NCBI GenBank assembly: GCA_001464165.1
Contig: LNEX01000592.1
Location: 1 to 16,980, forward strand
Origin: a bacterium Ga0077546
GTDB taxonomy: Bacteria; Cyanobacteriota; Vampirovibrionia; Obscuribacterales; Obscuribacteraceae
DNA: 16,980 bases
Reading direction: 5' to 3'
Shown: positions 1-6,554 of the stretch, piece after piece
Layout: every line of letters begins with the position of its first letter
Numbering within the stretch: the stretch's first letter is position 1
Notes under the pieces: generated by a model
The model's input: the letters and a program-made list of their open reading frames with translations, nothing else
The model's database searches: none
What the model was told of the DNA's origin: nothing
Program-made: the position numbers and the translations under genes

Positions 1-1008
1 GATCCCAGCCTTGAATGGGAAATGGGTGGCGGCTTTCAAGATACACCCCCTCTGACAATTACCAGGGGATTTAGTGAAACTGGCACGGACCTAGCCGAAA
101 CCACGGTAGAACGAGCTGGGCCCATGCCGGGCTGGACTGTGACTGCTTACAGAGAGGCAAGGGAACCGGCCGAGCTGGCAAAAATCTATCAACACCGCCG
201 CGGTGAGAAACTACCACCATTCAACTTTCGGGTTATGCCAGGTGAATCTAACAGCGTCGATCTGGCCATCGACTCACCGCAATTCGAAGGTACAAATCGA
301 GAAGACGACCGACTGACAGCCTTGCTAATACTCGATATTGTTTTGGGAGAGAGAAATCTCACAACATGGGTCAACAAATTTACAACAACACACTCAGAAG
401 GCCCGGCGGCTAACAAATTTGACAGCGTGAAAACAGCACGAAATTTTGCTAGTAGCTTCAATCAGGAAAAAGCGAAGATTGTTTCCAAGCTTCCGAAAGT
501 GGCTTTTCGCCTCAGCCCACAACTAGAAAGCGAGGCACTAGTACGAGTCAAAGAAAGCGACGTGCCAACACTTCTAAAGCTAGAACGCTGCAGACTGACC
601 TACGTCACCACCCGGCCCGAACTAGCTTCAAACTTCAACACCGACACTCCATTTTTTTCAGAACGATACACCAATACAGGCGAGAAATTTGCCTACCTGC
701 AATTACTCGACCAGAAAGATTACAGTGTCGAATATAGAGAGAAACTTGAAGCTGATCTTAATCAGGCCTTGCTTAAGAGTGGCACAGGCAGCCTGATCGG
801 CAGCGGCAGGGGCAATCCGGCAAGCTATTACTTCGATTTATGCTTAAGCGATCCTGACAAAGCAATTCCAGTATTGAAGCAATTCAGCATTGCTCAGAAA
901 TTGCCCTCACAGTGCTGGCTGAGATTCTACGACTACAAATGGCGCCATGAATGGGTGCGCATGTTACCTGATACACCAGATCTGAAACACCCGGAAATTG
1001 AAGGCTAA
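1..1008 (+). CDS. DUF695-like hypothetical protein, 5' end outside window
   Basis: The frame is open from the first base, so the gene probably starts upstream; the first internal ATG is at 22. About 335 residues are visible, with no signal peptide or membrane segment. The N-terminal part has a pattern I associate with DUF695-like proteins: a strand reading LEWEM, a short helix, then PGWTVTAYR, and further on a helix of the LLILDIVLGE type. The C-terminal third is a separate alpha/beta region containing a GTGSLIGSGRGN loop followed by YYFDLCLSD, perhaps a second ferredoxin-like fold. Family function is unknown. The TAA stop overlaps the TAG of the convergent gene (1005-1008), so the two genes end tail to tail with no terminator space. 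The coding call is firm; the family link rests on remembered pattern only. Confidence 0.8.
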   Translation, partial: DPSLEWEMGGGFQDTPPLTITRGFSETGTDLAETTVERAGPMPGWTVTAYREAREPAELAKIYQHRRGEKLPPFNFRVMPGESNSVDLAIDSPQFEGTNREDDRLTALLILDIVLGERNLTTWVNKFTTTHSEGPAANKFDSVKTARNFASSFNQEKAKIVSKLPKVAFRLSPQLESEALVRVKESDVPTLLKLERCRLTYVTTRPELASNFNTDTPFFSERYTNTGEKFAYLQLLDQKDYSVEYREKLEADLNQALLKSGTGSLIGSGRGNPASYYFDLCLSDPDKAIPVLKQFSIAQKLPSQCWLRFYDYKWRHEWVRMLPDTPDLKHPEIEG

Positions 1009-1373
1009 TCGTTAAACTCTCGCATCACATTCTCTTTCAAATTCTGAATGTCATGCAAGTGCGAATACGACGTATAGTGAGCAGCAAAAACGATTCGCTC
1101 GTCAGCACCGAGAGTTGATTTGCAGAATTCAGCCTTGGCGCTTTGCAAAAGATTACTGCTTTCATGAACATCCAATAGCTCGATTCCAGCTGAAGTCTCG
1201 CACAGAACGGCTAGCAGTCCAGGTAAAGCCAGAATGAACTTAAAGTCAGTGAATGGCCCAATAAACTCGTAGTTGCCAATGAGAAAAAGCGATGGCTCAT
1301 CCGATATAAGGTCGGCGAGATTCTTCCATTGCTGCTCAACTGCAGTGGTATGTGGATTATCTAGTAGCATCAT
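1005..1373 (-). CDS. hypothetical protein, 122 aa
   Basis: I do not recognise this protein. It is a small, acidic, probably cytosolic protein with alternating hydrophobic strands (SLFLIGNYEFIGP, FKFILALPGLLAVL) and a C-terminal helix (HDIQNLKENV). There is no signal peptide or obvious membrane span. Two adjacent ATG codons (1373 and 1370) can start it; no strong Shine-Dalgarno is visible, only GAAAG about 8 bases upstream. It lies 166 bases downstream of the DUF1778 antitoxin gene on the same strand, the position where a toxin partner would normally sit, but nothing in it resembles a GNAT acetyltransferase. It converges with, and overlaps by 4 bases, the upstream-strand gene. Function unknown. 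Confidence 0.6.
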   Translation of the reverse strand: MMLLDNPHTTAVEQQWKNLADLISDEPSLFLIGNYEFIGPFTDFKFILALPGLLAVLCETSAGIELLDVHESSNLLQSAKAEFCKSTLGADERIVFAAHYTSYSHLHDIQNLKENVMREFND

Positions 1374-1539
1374 GATTTAGTAACTTTCGCTTGAATCGAA
1401 CCTCTGACCACGGTCATTCTGGCCCAGTTCGATTAAGGTAGGGTTAACGTCAGTCGCCAAGACTAATTAAGTAAACACTCTTGGCTAGAGGGCCTCACGC
1501 TTGAGTTCGAGCATCGGAGAGCAGGCTATTCAGTTAGAT

Positions 1540-1842
1540 TCAACCGTTTTCAAAGACGCTTTTAGATTTTAAAAGCTTGCGCAATGCCGGGTTGCTCTTC
1601 GGCGGATTATCTAGTTCGTGGCAAATAGTGCGCCACTGGCCTTCAGAAACAGACATGACATGCTGATGGCGAATGACCTCCTGAGCAGCCTCATAGGCGT
1701 TATTCAGGATAAAACTGCTAACTTTCGTCTGCTTGATTTGAGCAGCCTGCTCAAAAGCTGACTTTTGCTCTTCAGTCACCCGCAGGTTGAGAGTCTTTGC
1801 TTTGGTTGTCCTAGTTTTGGGTTTGGGTTGCGGCGCGGCCAT
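1540..1842 (-). CDS. DUF1778 (TacA-type) antitoxin, apparently without its toxin
   Basis: This 100-residue protein matches the DUF1778 / TacA antitoxin family. A basic N-terminal tail (residues 1-15) leads into a ribbon-helix-helix: strand KTLNLRVT (16-23), helix TEEQKSAFEQAAQ, turn, then helix VSSFILNNAYEAAQEVI. The C-terminal toxin-binding tail contains the family hallmark NPPKSNPALRKLL (79-91). In known systems the antitoxin represses its own operon and neutralises a GNAT toxin that acetylates aminoacyl-tRNA. Start choice: an ATG at 1893 is also in frame, but it lies inside the candidate operator and upstream of the inferred transcript start. The ATG at 1842 has GGGGAAAG upstream and begins the typical basic tail. 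No GNAT gene lies beside it; the next gene on this strand is an unrelated 122-residue protein. It may be an orphan, a remnant, or paired with a non-standard partner. Confidence 0.82.
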   Translation of the reverse strand: MAAPQPKPKTRTTKAKTLNLRVTEEQKSAFEQAAQIKQTKVSSFILNNAYEAAQEVIRHQHVMSVSEGQWRTICHELDNPPKSNPALRKLLKSKSVFENG

Positions 1843-1881
1843 GGTTCTTTCCCCAAAGGATGACAATACCAGCATGCCAAA

Positions 1882-1911
1882 TTGTGTATTCATTGTCTAC
1901 ACAAACGTCAA
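1882..1911 (-). promoter_or_regulatory. candidate promoter/operator of the DUF1778 gene
   Basis: A perfect 7-bp inverted repeat, TTGTGTA (1882-1888) and TACACAA (1898-1904) with a 9-base spacer, lies 40-60 bases before the antitoxin ATG. On the minus strand a TTGACG -35-like hexamer (1911-1906) sits beside it. With 17-base spacing the -10 would be TACACA (1888-1883), inside the repeat; it is weak, matching 3 of 6 consensus positions. A dimeric ribbon-helix-helix repressor bound here would block the promoter, as is usual for type II antitoxins. The repeat is seen directly; the autoregulatory role is inferred. Confidence 0.5.
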
Positions 1912-1978
1912 TTCGACAGTTTCAAAATCTGCAGGGGTCTAAAAAACGCAAAAAGGCTGAGTGGTTGCAGAGACAGAC

Positions 1979-2041
1979 AATCGAAAGTAGTACTTTCGTT
2001 TATCATGATAAAATAAAGTACTACTTTCGATTATCCTGATA
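1979..2041 (+). repeat. nested inverted and direct repeats immediately before the ATPase gene
   Basis: Arms at 1979-1996 and 2015-2032 form a perfect 18-bp inverted repeat (AATCGAAAGTAGTACTTT and its complement). Between them lies a perfect 14-bp palindrome, TTTATCATGATAAA (1999-2012). The same bases also form a direct repeat: 1984-2010 and 2015-2041 are 27-mers differing at three positions, offset by 31 bp, close to three helical turns. The array ends 10 bases before the ATPase ATG. This is consistent with two regulator dimers bound on the same DNA face. I infer an operator/promoter region, with a TAAAAT -10-like element at 2009-2014 and no clear -35. Confidence 0.7.
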
Positions 2042-2051
2042 GGCCATCGAT

Positions 2052-3212
2052 ATGTTGACCCGAAAACTCTTACTTCCAGCTCAACCCAAAGAGAGTTTTT
2101 TCCTTTGGGGGCCACGCCAAAGCGGCAAGAGCATGCTGCTTAAGTCGCGCTACCCTGAAGCAAAATGGTTCGACCTGCTACAAACAGATCAATATCTCGA
2201 ATTGCGAGACAAGCCAAGCTTGTTGCGTGAGCAATTGTTATACGAAAGCCAGCGAGCAAAATCAAAATTTGTTGTTATTGATGAAATCCAGAAAGTGCCA
2301 ATGCTTCTTGATGAAGTTCATTGGCTCATTGAAAATACTAACTTCGTTTTTGGGTTATGCGGCTCAAGCGCCCGCAAGGTCAGAGCTGGTCATGCCAATC
2401 TTCTCGGCGGTCGTGCTATCCGCCACGAACTCTTTGGTTTGGTATCAGCCGAGATTGGAGCAGACTTTGATCTCAAGCGCATGCTCAATCAAGGCTACTT
2501 GCCACGGCACTATTTGAGCGACACGCACACAGATTTAGTGCGCTCATATATCAATGACTATCTGAAAGAAGAAATAGCAGCAGAGGCTCTTGTACGCAAC
2601 CTTCCGGCATTTTCTCACTTCTTAAAGGCTGCATCACTGTCAGATACTGAACTAGTAAACTACGCCTCCATAGCCCGAGAATGCGGAGTTTCAGCGCCAG
2701 CGGTGAAAGAATACTTCCAAATCTTGATTGATACCATGCTGGCAAAATTTTTAGATGCCTATCAAAAGAAACCCAAACGACGGGTGATTGGAGCTTCAAA
2801 GTTCTATTTCTCAGATGTCGGAGTAGTCAACCATTTGGCGAAACGAGGCAACCTAGAACCAGGAGCTGATCTGTTCGGCAAAGCATTCGAAAACTGGATC
2901 TTCCATGAACTTAGCGCGCACAGTGCTTACAGCAATTTGCATTACGACTTAGCCTACTGGCGCCTCGCCAGCGGCCTAGAAGTGGACTTCATCATCAATG
3001 ACATGGAACTAGCGATAGAAGCAAAATCGAGTGCCAAAATTACGTCGGACCACCTGCGTGGACTGCGAGCCCTAGCGGAGGATCACCCCAAAGTCAAAAG
3101 ACGCATCTTGGTTTCACTAGAAAAGCAATCAAGGCGAACGGAGGATGGTATCGAACTAATGTCGTACAAAGAGTTTGTGAAATTGCTTTGGTCAAATGAG
3201 CTGATCAAGTAG
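2052..3212 (+). CDS. AAA ATPase with C-terminal DUF4143 domain
   Basis: This 386-residue cytosolic protein belongs to the family of an N-terminal AAA ATPase joined to DUF4143. Residues 20-27 (GPRQSGKS) are the Walker A loop, 73-80 (FVVIDEIQ) the Walker B strand with the catalytic DE pair, and 103-109 (CGSSARK) a sensor-like segment followed by the typical LLGGRA (117-122). A helical, winged-helix-like middle (about 200-235) leads to the DUF4143 region with FGKAFENWIFHEL (275-287). The last part keeps a PD-(D/E)xK-nuclease-like core: VDF (D312) and EAK (E323, K325). Length is normal for the family. The family is common and poorly understood; whether the nuclease-like fold is active is unknown. 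The gene stands alone, with a structured repeat ending 10 bases before the ATG and no strong Shine-Dalgarno. Annotation is sure at family level, not at function. Confidence 0.92.
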   Translation: MLTRKLLLPAQPKESFFLWGPRQSGKSMLLKSRYPEAKWFDLLQTDQYLELRDKPSLLREQLLYESQRAKSKFVVIDEIQKVPMLLDEVHWLIENTNFVFGLCGSSARKVRAGHANLLGGRAIRHELFGLVSAEIGADFDLKRMLNQGYLPRHYLSDTHTDLVRSYINDYLKEEIAAEALVRNLPAFSHFLKAASLSDTELVNYASIARECGVSAPAVKEYFQILIDTMLAKFLDAYQKKPKRRVIGASKFYFSDVGVVNHLAKRGNLEPGADLFGKAFENWIFHELSAHSAYSNLHYDLAYWRLASGLEVDFIINDMELAIEAKSSAKITSDHLRGLRALAEDHPKVKRRILVSLEKQSRRTEDGIELMSYKEFVKLLWSNELIK

Positions 3213-3257
3213 CATCCGCGTTATACCTTTGAACTATGCACCCATTGACGCTACCTC

Positions 3258-3300
3258 AACTAAAGAGACAAGCACCGAGTGCTATTACATCAACTAGTAG
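3258..3300. repeat. short dispersed direct repeat, copy 1 (copy 2 at 5297-5338)
   Basis: AACTAAAG (3258-3265) followed 27 bases after its start by TTACATCAACTAGTAG (3285-3300) reappears at 5297-5338 as AACTAAAG with TTACATCACCTAGTAG, 26 bases from start to start. The segments between them differ. Both copies lie in gene-free DNA, one just outside the GC-rich block and one inside its largest gap. They may be diverged copies of a small intergenic element. Confidence 0.35.
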
Positions 3301-3328
3301 CGCAAAAGAAAAGTTTAAGTCATCGGAA

Positions 3329-3361
3329 CATCCGCAATGGAACTAAGTCCCATTGCGGATG
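3329..3361. terminator. 12-bp perfect hairpin between convergent genes, possible terminator
   Basis: CATCCGCAATGG (3329-3340) and CCATTGCGGATG (3350-3361) are perfect inverted repeats with a 9-base loop. The hairpin sits 15 bases beyond the TAG of the minus-strand gene ending at 3377 and about 115 bases beyond the ATPase stop. On the minus strand a T-rich run (TTTTCTTTT) follows, but only about 16 bases later, and there is no tight T-tract on either side. It could serve as a terminator for the minus-strand series; the fit to a Rho-independent terminator is imperfect. Confidence 0.45.
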
Positions 3362-3376
3362 CTGTCCGAAAAACAA

Positions 3377-3847
3377 CTAGTAATCGGTGTTGTGCGTGTA
3401 ACCGTCGCCGAAGATCTGGAAGGGGAATTTCTTCCGAAGACCGCTTGCGCTGTCCTCTCCATCAGGCTGAATGTAGAAGGTCGCTTGCCGACGGCGAGAG
3501 CCCTTGAACTCCACATTAGCGAAGGCATAGTTCGGCGCGGCCGACTTGTCGATGGGCGCGATCACGACCTCAACGTAGACGGCCTTGTCGAACATCTCGG
3601 ACGGAAAAGCCGACAGCTCGCTCGCCTCGAAGAAGACAGCCTTGCGATTGGTCTCGGCCATCCATTCCATGGTGTCATCGTCATGCATGAAGCTCGACGT
3701 CATCTTGATGGAATGCATCGCCTTGATTTGCATGCTGCAAGGCGTGCCGAAAGAGCGCTCGGCAATTTGCTTGTACTCGCGCACCATTGCGCTGAACTGT
3801 GCGAAAGAAATCGACAGCAACAAATTGCTGATGCTGAAACGTGTCAT
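3377..3847 (-). CDS. hypothetical protein, 156 aa, last gene of the GC-rich block
   Basis: I do not recognise this protein. It is a soluble-looking 156-residue product with no clear signal peptide or membrane span. The N-terminal 60 residues are helical and Met/Ser-rich; the rest alternates strands (AVYVEVVIAP, ANVEFKGSRRRQATFYIQPDG) and looks like a small beta sandwich. The start is supported by GGGAG eight bases before the ATG at 3847. It is the last gene of the minus-strand series, 135 bases behind the nucleoside hydrolase gene, with a hairpin in that gap. Function unknown; coding is supported by the ribosome binding site and GC-rich codon use matching its neighbours. Confidence 0.72.
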   Translation of the reverse strand: MTRFSISNLLLSISFAQFSAMVREYKQIAERSFGTPCSMQIKAMHSIKMTSSFMHDDDTMEWMAETNRKAVFFEASELSAFPSEMFDKAVYVEVVIAPIDKSAAPNYAFANVEFKGSRRRQATFYIQPDGEDSASGLRKKFPFQIFGDGYTHNTDY

Positions 3848-3895
3848 GGTGTTATCTCCCTATTGGAGCAAATTTAGAAAATAGAAACGGCGCTA

Positions 3896-3929
3896 AGCCT
3901 GCGACACTCTTTGTGAAGTGCCGCAGGCT
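3896..3929. terminator. intercistronic hairpin after the nucleoside hydrolase gene
   Basis: AGCCTGCGACACT (3896-3908) and AGTGCCGCAGGCT (3917-3929) pair over 13 positions with one mismatch around an 8-base loop. It lies 54 bases downstream of the nucleoside hydrolase stop and 49 bases upstream of the next gene. On the minus strand the following sequence is only loosely T-rich (TTTCTATTTTC). It may be a weak terminator or a transcript-stabilising hairpin. Confidence 0.4.
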
Positions 3930-3982
3930 GTAGCTAAGGTCGCCGTCTGACCTTCGTCACGCAAAAGTTCTGCGCGAAAGTT

Positions 3983-5038
3983 TTACGCGAAGATCGCCTT
4001 GAGCGTCTCCAGGTACTTCGCAGCGCCGCCTTCCGTCAAGGAAGTCGCAGCGTAGATGTTGGTCGGCGCCGTTGTCTGCTTCATGTGCACCTTACCCCAA
4101 TCGTCCTGTTCGCTTGCCAGGAAAGGCACAGCAGTGATTTCCACAGGCACGACGTTGTAGATGGCCTTGCGCAGTTCCTCCGAGAGGCTGAGCGCGGCGA
4201 CCACGTCGTGAATGAAAATCATTTCGTTCGGGTCCTTGGCCTGGCGAGGACGCACAGCAGCGTCGTACCAGAGCGCGTAGAGGTGATAGAGAGCACGCGT
4301 GCCGGCATTCTCAGGGAACGCCTCACGGAGCTTCTGAGCCGTCTCAAAACCGATTTCCTTAACGCGAGTCACTTCGGTGGGCATCAGGTAAATCGGGCAG
4401 GTCAGACCCTTGAGCACCGCGTGGGCACCCTGCGGGTCGCAGGCGACGTTGAACTGCACAGCACCACGCGGCTTGTCGTCGAACTGCATGAGCGAGACGT
4501 TGCCCCAGGTGGCGAACATGGCATGCAGTTCTTTGAACTTGGCGGCAACGGCCGGGCAGCGCACGAGAATCTGGTAGAGGCCGGTCATGGGGCCGCCGAC
4601 AGTGACAGGCACAGAGCCGTCGGGAAGCGCCAGAAGAATCTTGATCAGCTCTTCTTGAGCTTCCAGCTCGCTATGGCGAATGGCCTGCAGGGGATCGACG
4701 TCGAAAAACTTGTAGTACTCGGCGAAGTGAATCCAGTGAGGCACGAGGGTGCGAGGGGCAACGCCACCGTCGAAGACGCGGGTGACATTGACGCCGAAGT
4801 GACGCAGGAAGTTCTTGATGCGCATGGCGGAGGCTTCTTGAGCCATGCGTGAGCTCTCACCATCCCATTCCCAAAGAGCATGCTCCTTGGTAGCGCCGAA
4901 GCGCACGGGGCGGCCAGTGAGAACGACATGAACTTCGGCAGCAGGGTTGAGCTTGTGCAGCGCAATCAGTTGCACGAAGTTGTCGGGATCCGGCGCGTCG
5001 ATGAACGCGAGGATGTGTTGTTTTTCTTGAGTGATCAT
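3983..5038 (-). CDS. nucleoside hydrolase family protein (IUNH-like) with altered N-terminal motif
   Basis: This 351-residue cytosolic enzyme belongs to the inosine/uridine-preferring nucleoside hydrolase superfamily, which hydrolyses the N-glycosidic bond of nucleosides using a bound calcium ion. Family motifs appear in order: an N-terminal acidic loop (DAPDPDN, 14-20), a GGPMTGLYQIL segment (148-158, equivalent to GPLTNLA), an FNVACDPQGA segment (196-205, equivalent to EFNxxxDPEAA), and IHDVVAAL (276-283), which carries the catalytic-type His277-Asp278. The first motif departs from the usual DxDxxxDD: Asn20 stands where the second of the paired aspartates is expected, so metal binding or substrate may differ. 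The start ATG at 5038 has only a weak GGA eight bases upstream. A 400-base gap precedes it, so it probably has its own promoter, and it may be co-transcribed with the 156-residue gene downstream. Substrate unknown. Confidence 0.82.
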   Translation of the reverse strand: MITQEKQHILAFIDAPDPDNFVQLIALHKLNPAAEVHVVLTGRPVRFGATKEHALWEWDGESSRMAQEASAMRIKNFLRHFGVNVTRVFDGGVAPRTLVPHWIHFAEYYKFFDVDPLQAIRHSELEAQEELIKILLALPDGSVPVTVGGPMTGLYQILVRCPAVAAKFKELHAMFATWGNVSLMQFDDKPRGAVQFNVACDPQGAHAVLKGLTCPIYLMPTEVTRVKEIGFETAQKLREAFPENAGTRALYHLYALWYDAAVRPRQAKDPNEMIFIHDVVAALSLSEELRKAIYNVVPVEITAVPFLASEQDDWGKVHMKQTTAPTNIYAATSLTEGGAAKYLETLKAIFA

Positions 5039-5438
5039 ATGAGTATCCGCTTATTCTTGAGGGAAGTACCTGCTGATATAAGAACCGGTGAGAAAGGTTC
5101 AGAGCAGCGAAGGCATTGATTAGCGTGGCGTCAGAGCGTTCTTGCTTGTTCTGTTTTCTGAGGCGTTAGGGTTAGGTGGAAAGGGATACCTTGTGTCTAG
5201 CAGAGTGTATACGCGCGGATCAACAAAAGAAATGTAACTACAAATATGGCTAAATTATCGCTCATCGATTCAGGCTAGCGGCGTTCAGCTAGCACTAACT
5301 AAAGGGATCTCCCCCCTTCTCGTTACATCACCTAGTAGATCTGTGCCAAAAGCTAGACAGCAGAAAGCGCCACCAATTACGGTGACATCTTCCCCTGTCT
5401 AGCTCTAAAGCATAAGCTAAGAACACTTCGGGGTGTCC
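5039..5438. other. gene-free region upstream of the nucleoside hydrolase gene
   Basis: I find no convincing gene here on either strand. It holds the second copy of the 3258-type direct repeat (5297-5338), a 10-bp perfect inverted repeat AGCTAGACAG / CTGTCTAGCT (5351-5360 and 5395-5404), and a short ACAC-TTCGGG-GTGT hairpin (5424-5437) just after the putative frameshifted tail of the 5527-5871 gene. The promoter of the nucleoside hydrolase gene should lie here. A TATACA -10-like hexamer exists on the minus strand near 5210, but no convincing -35 goes with it, so I do not call it. Confidence 0.6.
5351..5404. repeat. 10-bp inverted repeat with structured 34-base loop
   Basis: AGCTAGACAG (5351-5360) and CTGTCTAGCT (5395-5404) are exact complements. 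The loop contains a smaller CACC / GGTG pairing (5371-5374 and 5381-5384), so the RNA or single-stranded DNA could form a two-stem structure. No T-tract follows on either strand. Function unknown. Confidence 0.4.
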
Positions 5439-5526
5439 CTAGCCCTGAACTGAGTTCTTCTTTGTCCGCTGGTAGTATGTGTTGGCAGCCTTGCTCACGT
5501 ATCCGACGCTGGTGAAGTAGAGCAGA
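5439..5526 (-). pseudogene. probable out-of-frame C-terminal tail of the 5527-5871 gene
   Basis: Directly after the TAA of the 114-residue membrane protein, one base out of phase, the minus strand encodes 29 residues that look like real protein (NLLYFTSVGYV... ending KKNSVQG) and end at a TAG (5441-5439). Codons are GC-rich like the block (TAC, TTC, ACC, GTC, AAG). Removing one T (5529) from TGG-TAA-T would join the two into a 143-residue protein. There is no start codon of its own. Alternatives are a recent frameshift, a sequencing insertion, or chance. Confidence 0.45.
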
Positions 5527-5871
5527 TTACCACCGCCAGGGGTTCAGCCTACCCCAGAAGCGCAGGGGAATGACAAACATGGCGTAGGCCCAACCGAGCG
5601 AGAACGGCATGCCGCAGAGCTCCCAGCTGTCCAAAGTCAGTCCACGCTGAAGAGCCAAACCGATCGTCGCTGCGGCAAGCCAGCCAAGGGCCACAACTGC
5701 AAGCAAGTAACCTCGTGTCCTGTGCACACCAGCATCATCACGCTCGCACAAAAGCTCGCTCTCATTGCAGACCAGCCGGTAGGCGAAGAACGGCCAGGTG
5801 ACAGCGATGTAACCAGCAGCGATGCCGGTGAACAGCAGAGCGGTCTTCACGACCAAAGAAAAGAGGTCCAT
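5527..5871 (-). CDS. small integral membrane protein, possibly C-terminally truncated
   Basis: I do not recognise this protein. The 114 residues contain three hydrophobic segments (about 5-30, 54-75 and 85-103) separated by short charged loops, so it should sit in the cytoplasmic membrane. Cysteines are at 35, 42 and 86. The start at 5871 is well supported: AAGGA lies seven bases before the ATG. The protein ends in PWRW at a TAA, but a coding-like stretch continues in the +1 frame to 5439, suggesting that the original product was about 143 residues. It lies 88 bases after the 5960-6427 gene on the same strand. Function unknown. Confidence 0.7.
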   Translation of the reverse strand: MDLFSLVVKTALLFTGIAAGYIAVTWPFFAYRLVCNESELLCERDDAGVHRTRGYLLAVVALGWLAAATIGLALQRGLTLDSWELCGMPFSLGWAYAMFVIPLRFWGRLNPWRW

Positions 5872-5959
5872 TGCATTGTCCTTTTTGCTTGTGCCACCAC
5901 CATTGATGACACTTAAAACCCAAACAGCTTTGCACTGTCAGGGCAAAACGTAAGATTCT

Positions 5960-6427
5960 TCACTGCACCGAGATGCAGATACAGAGCTGATCTAGCTCAG
6001 TAGGCTGCGTATAAGCGTCTTCGGCAACATAGGTGTACTCGTGCTGCAGCGACGGCGCTAAGCCAGCCAGAAGCAGCTCTGCAAAGACCCACGCAGCTGC
6101 CCCGCGCAGATTGCCGGGATCGGCCTGAGGCTTGGCAGCACGAGCAAAGGGATCGTGATAGACAGCCCCCTCATACTCGCCAGACTGCACATACATCACG
6201 AGGCACCGCACCGGCAATTCTGCCGCCAGAGCCACCGCTCTGGTAATGCGCTGAGGCAGAGCACTCAGCACATCTCGCACGCGAGCTTCACGCTGCGTTG
6301 ATAGCATTTGCGCTTCAGCCTCCTTCTCCGCGCGACGGGGCTGATCGATGGAACGACGAAGCTCGTGTCCATCGGCAATTGCCAGCCGACACTCAAGGCG
6401 AAGCTTCTCAAAGCCATACTCAGTCAT
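5960..6427 (-). CDS. hypothetical cytosolic protein, 155 aa
   Basis: I do not recognise this protein. The N-terminal 60 residues are rich in Glu, Arg and Ala and likely form a helix or coiled coil (RRAEKEAEAQMLSTQREARV). A middle strand-helix unit (LPVRCLVMYVQSGEYEGAVY) and a hydrophobic helix (AAAWVFAELLLAGLAP) follow, and the protein ends in ICISVQ. There is no signal peptide. An upstream ATG at 6439 is in frame, but the ATG at 6427 has GGAG six bases before it and is preferred; the GGAG itself overlaps the other candidate. It is one of the GC-rich minus-strand series, and a CAACCC motif sits about 18 bases upstream of the ATG, as for several neighbours. Function unknown. Confidence 0.7.
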   Translation of the reverse strand: MTEYGFEKLRLECRLAIADGHELRRSIDQPRRAEKEAEAQMLSTQREARVRDVLSALPQRITRAVALAAELPVRCLVMYVQSGEYEGAVYHDPFARAAKPQADPGNLRGAAAWVFAELLLAGLAPSLQHEYTYVAEDAYTQPTELDQLCICISVQ

Positions 6428-6477
6428 TTCGATCTCCATCGATAGGGTTGAAACCAGGTGGAGGCACGCATTTAACG

Positions 6478-6509
6478 GCAGCAGCGTGAGCCCATGCCCA
6501 CGCTGCTGC
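6478..6509. terminator. 11-bp perfect hairpin downstream of the 6555-7049 gene
   Basis: GCAGCAGCGTG (6478-6488) and CACGCTGCTGC (6499-6509) are exact complements with a 10-base loop. On the minus strand it lies 45 bases beyond the stop of the 164-residue gene and before the leader of the 6427 gene. There is no T-tract, so it may be a Rho-dependent or processing structure rather than an intrinsic terminator. Confidence 0.4.
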
Positions 6510-6554
6510 TAGGCGCGACTAATCAGAACTGACTGCTACCGAAGAGCTGAGCCC

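Noticed and set aside
1383..1440. tRNA-like 3' end (GAATCGAACC on the plus strand)
   Set aside because: The putative T-stem does not pair beyond one base, and no acceptor or anticodon stem can be drawn.
3271..3283. AGCAC-CGA-GTGCT hairpin after the ATPase gene
   Set aside because: Only five pairs and no T-tract; too weak to call a terminator.
3353..3877. Open frame of 174 codons on the plus strand
   Set aside because: It is antisense to the 156-residue gene that has a GGGAG ribosome binding site, and the frame has none.
4085..4852. Open frame of 255 codons opposite the nucleoside hydrolase gene
   Set aside because: Shadow of a gene with all family motifs in order; the plus-strand translation is His/Glu/Arg-rich with no recognisable fold.
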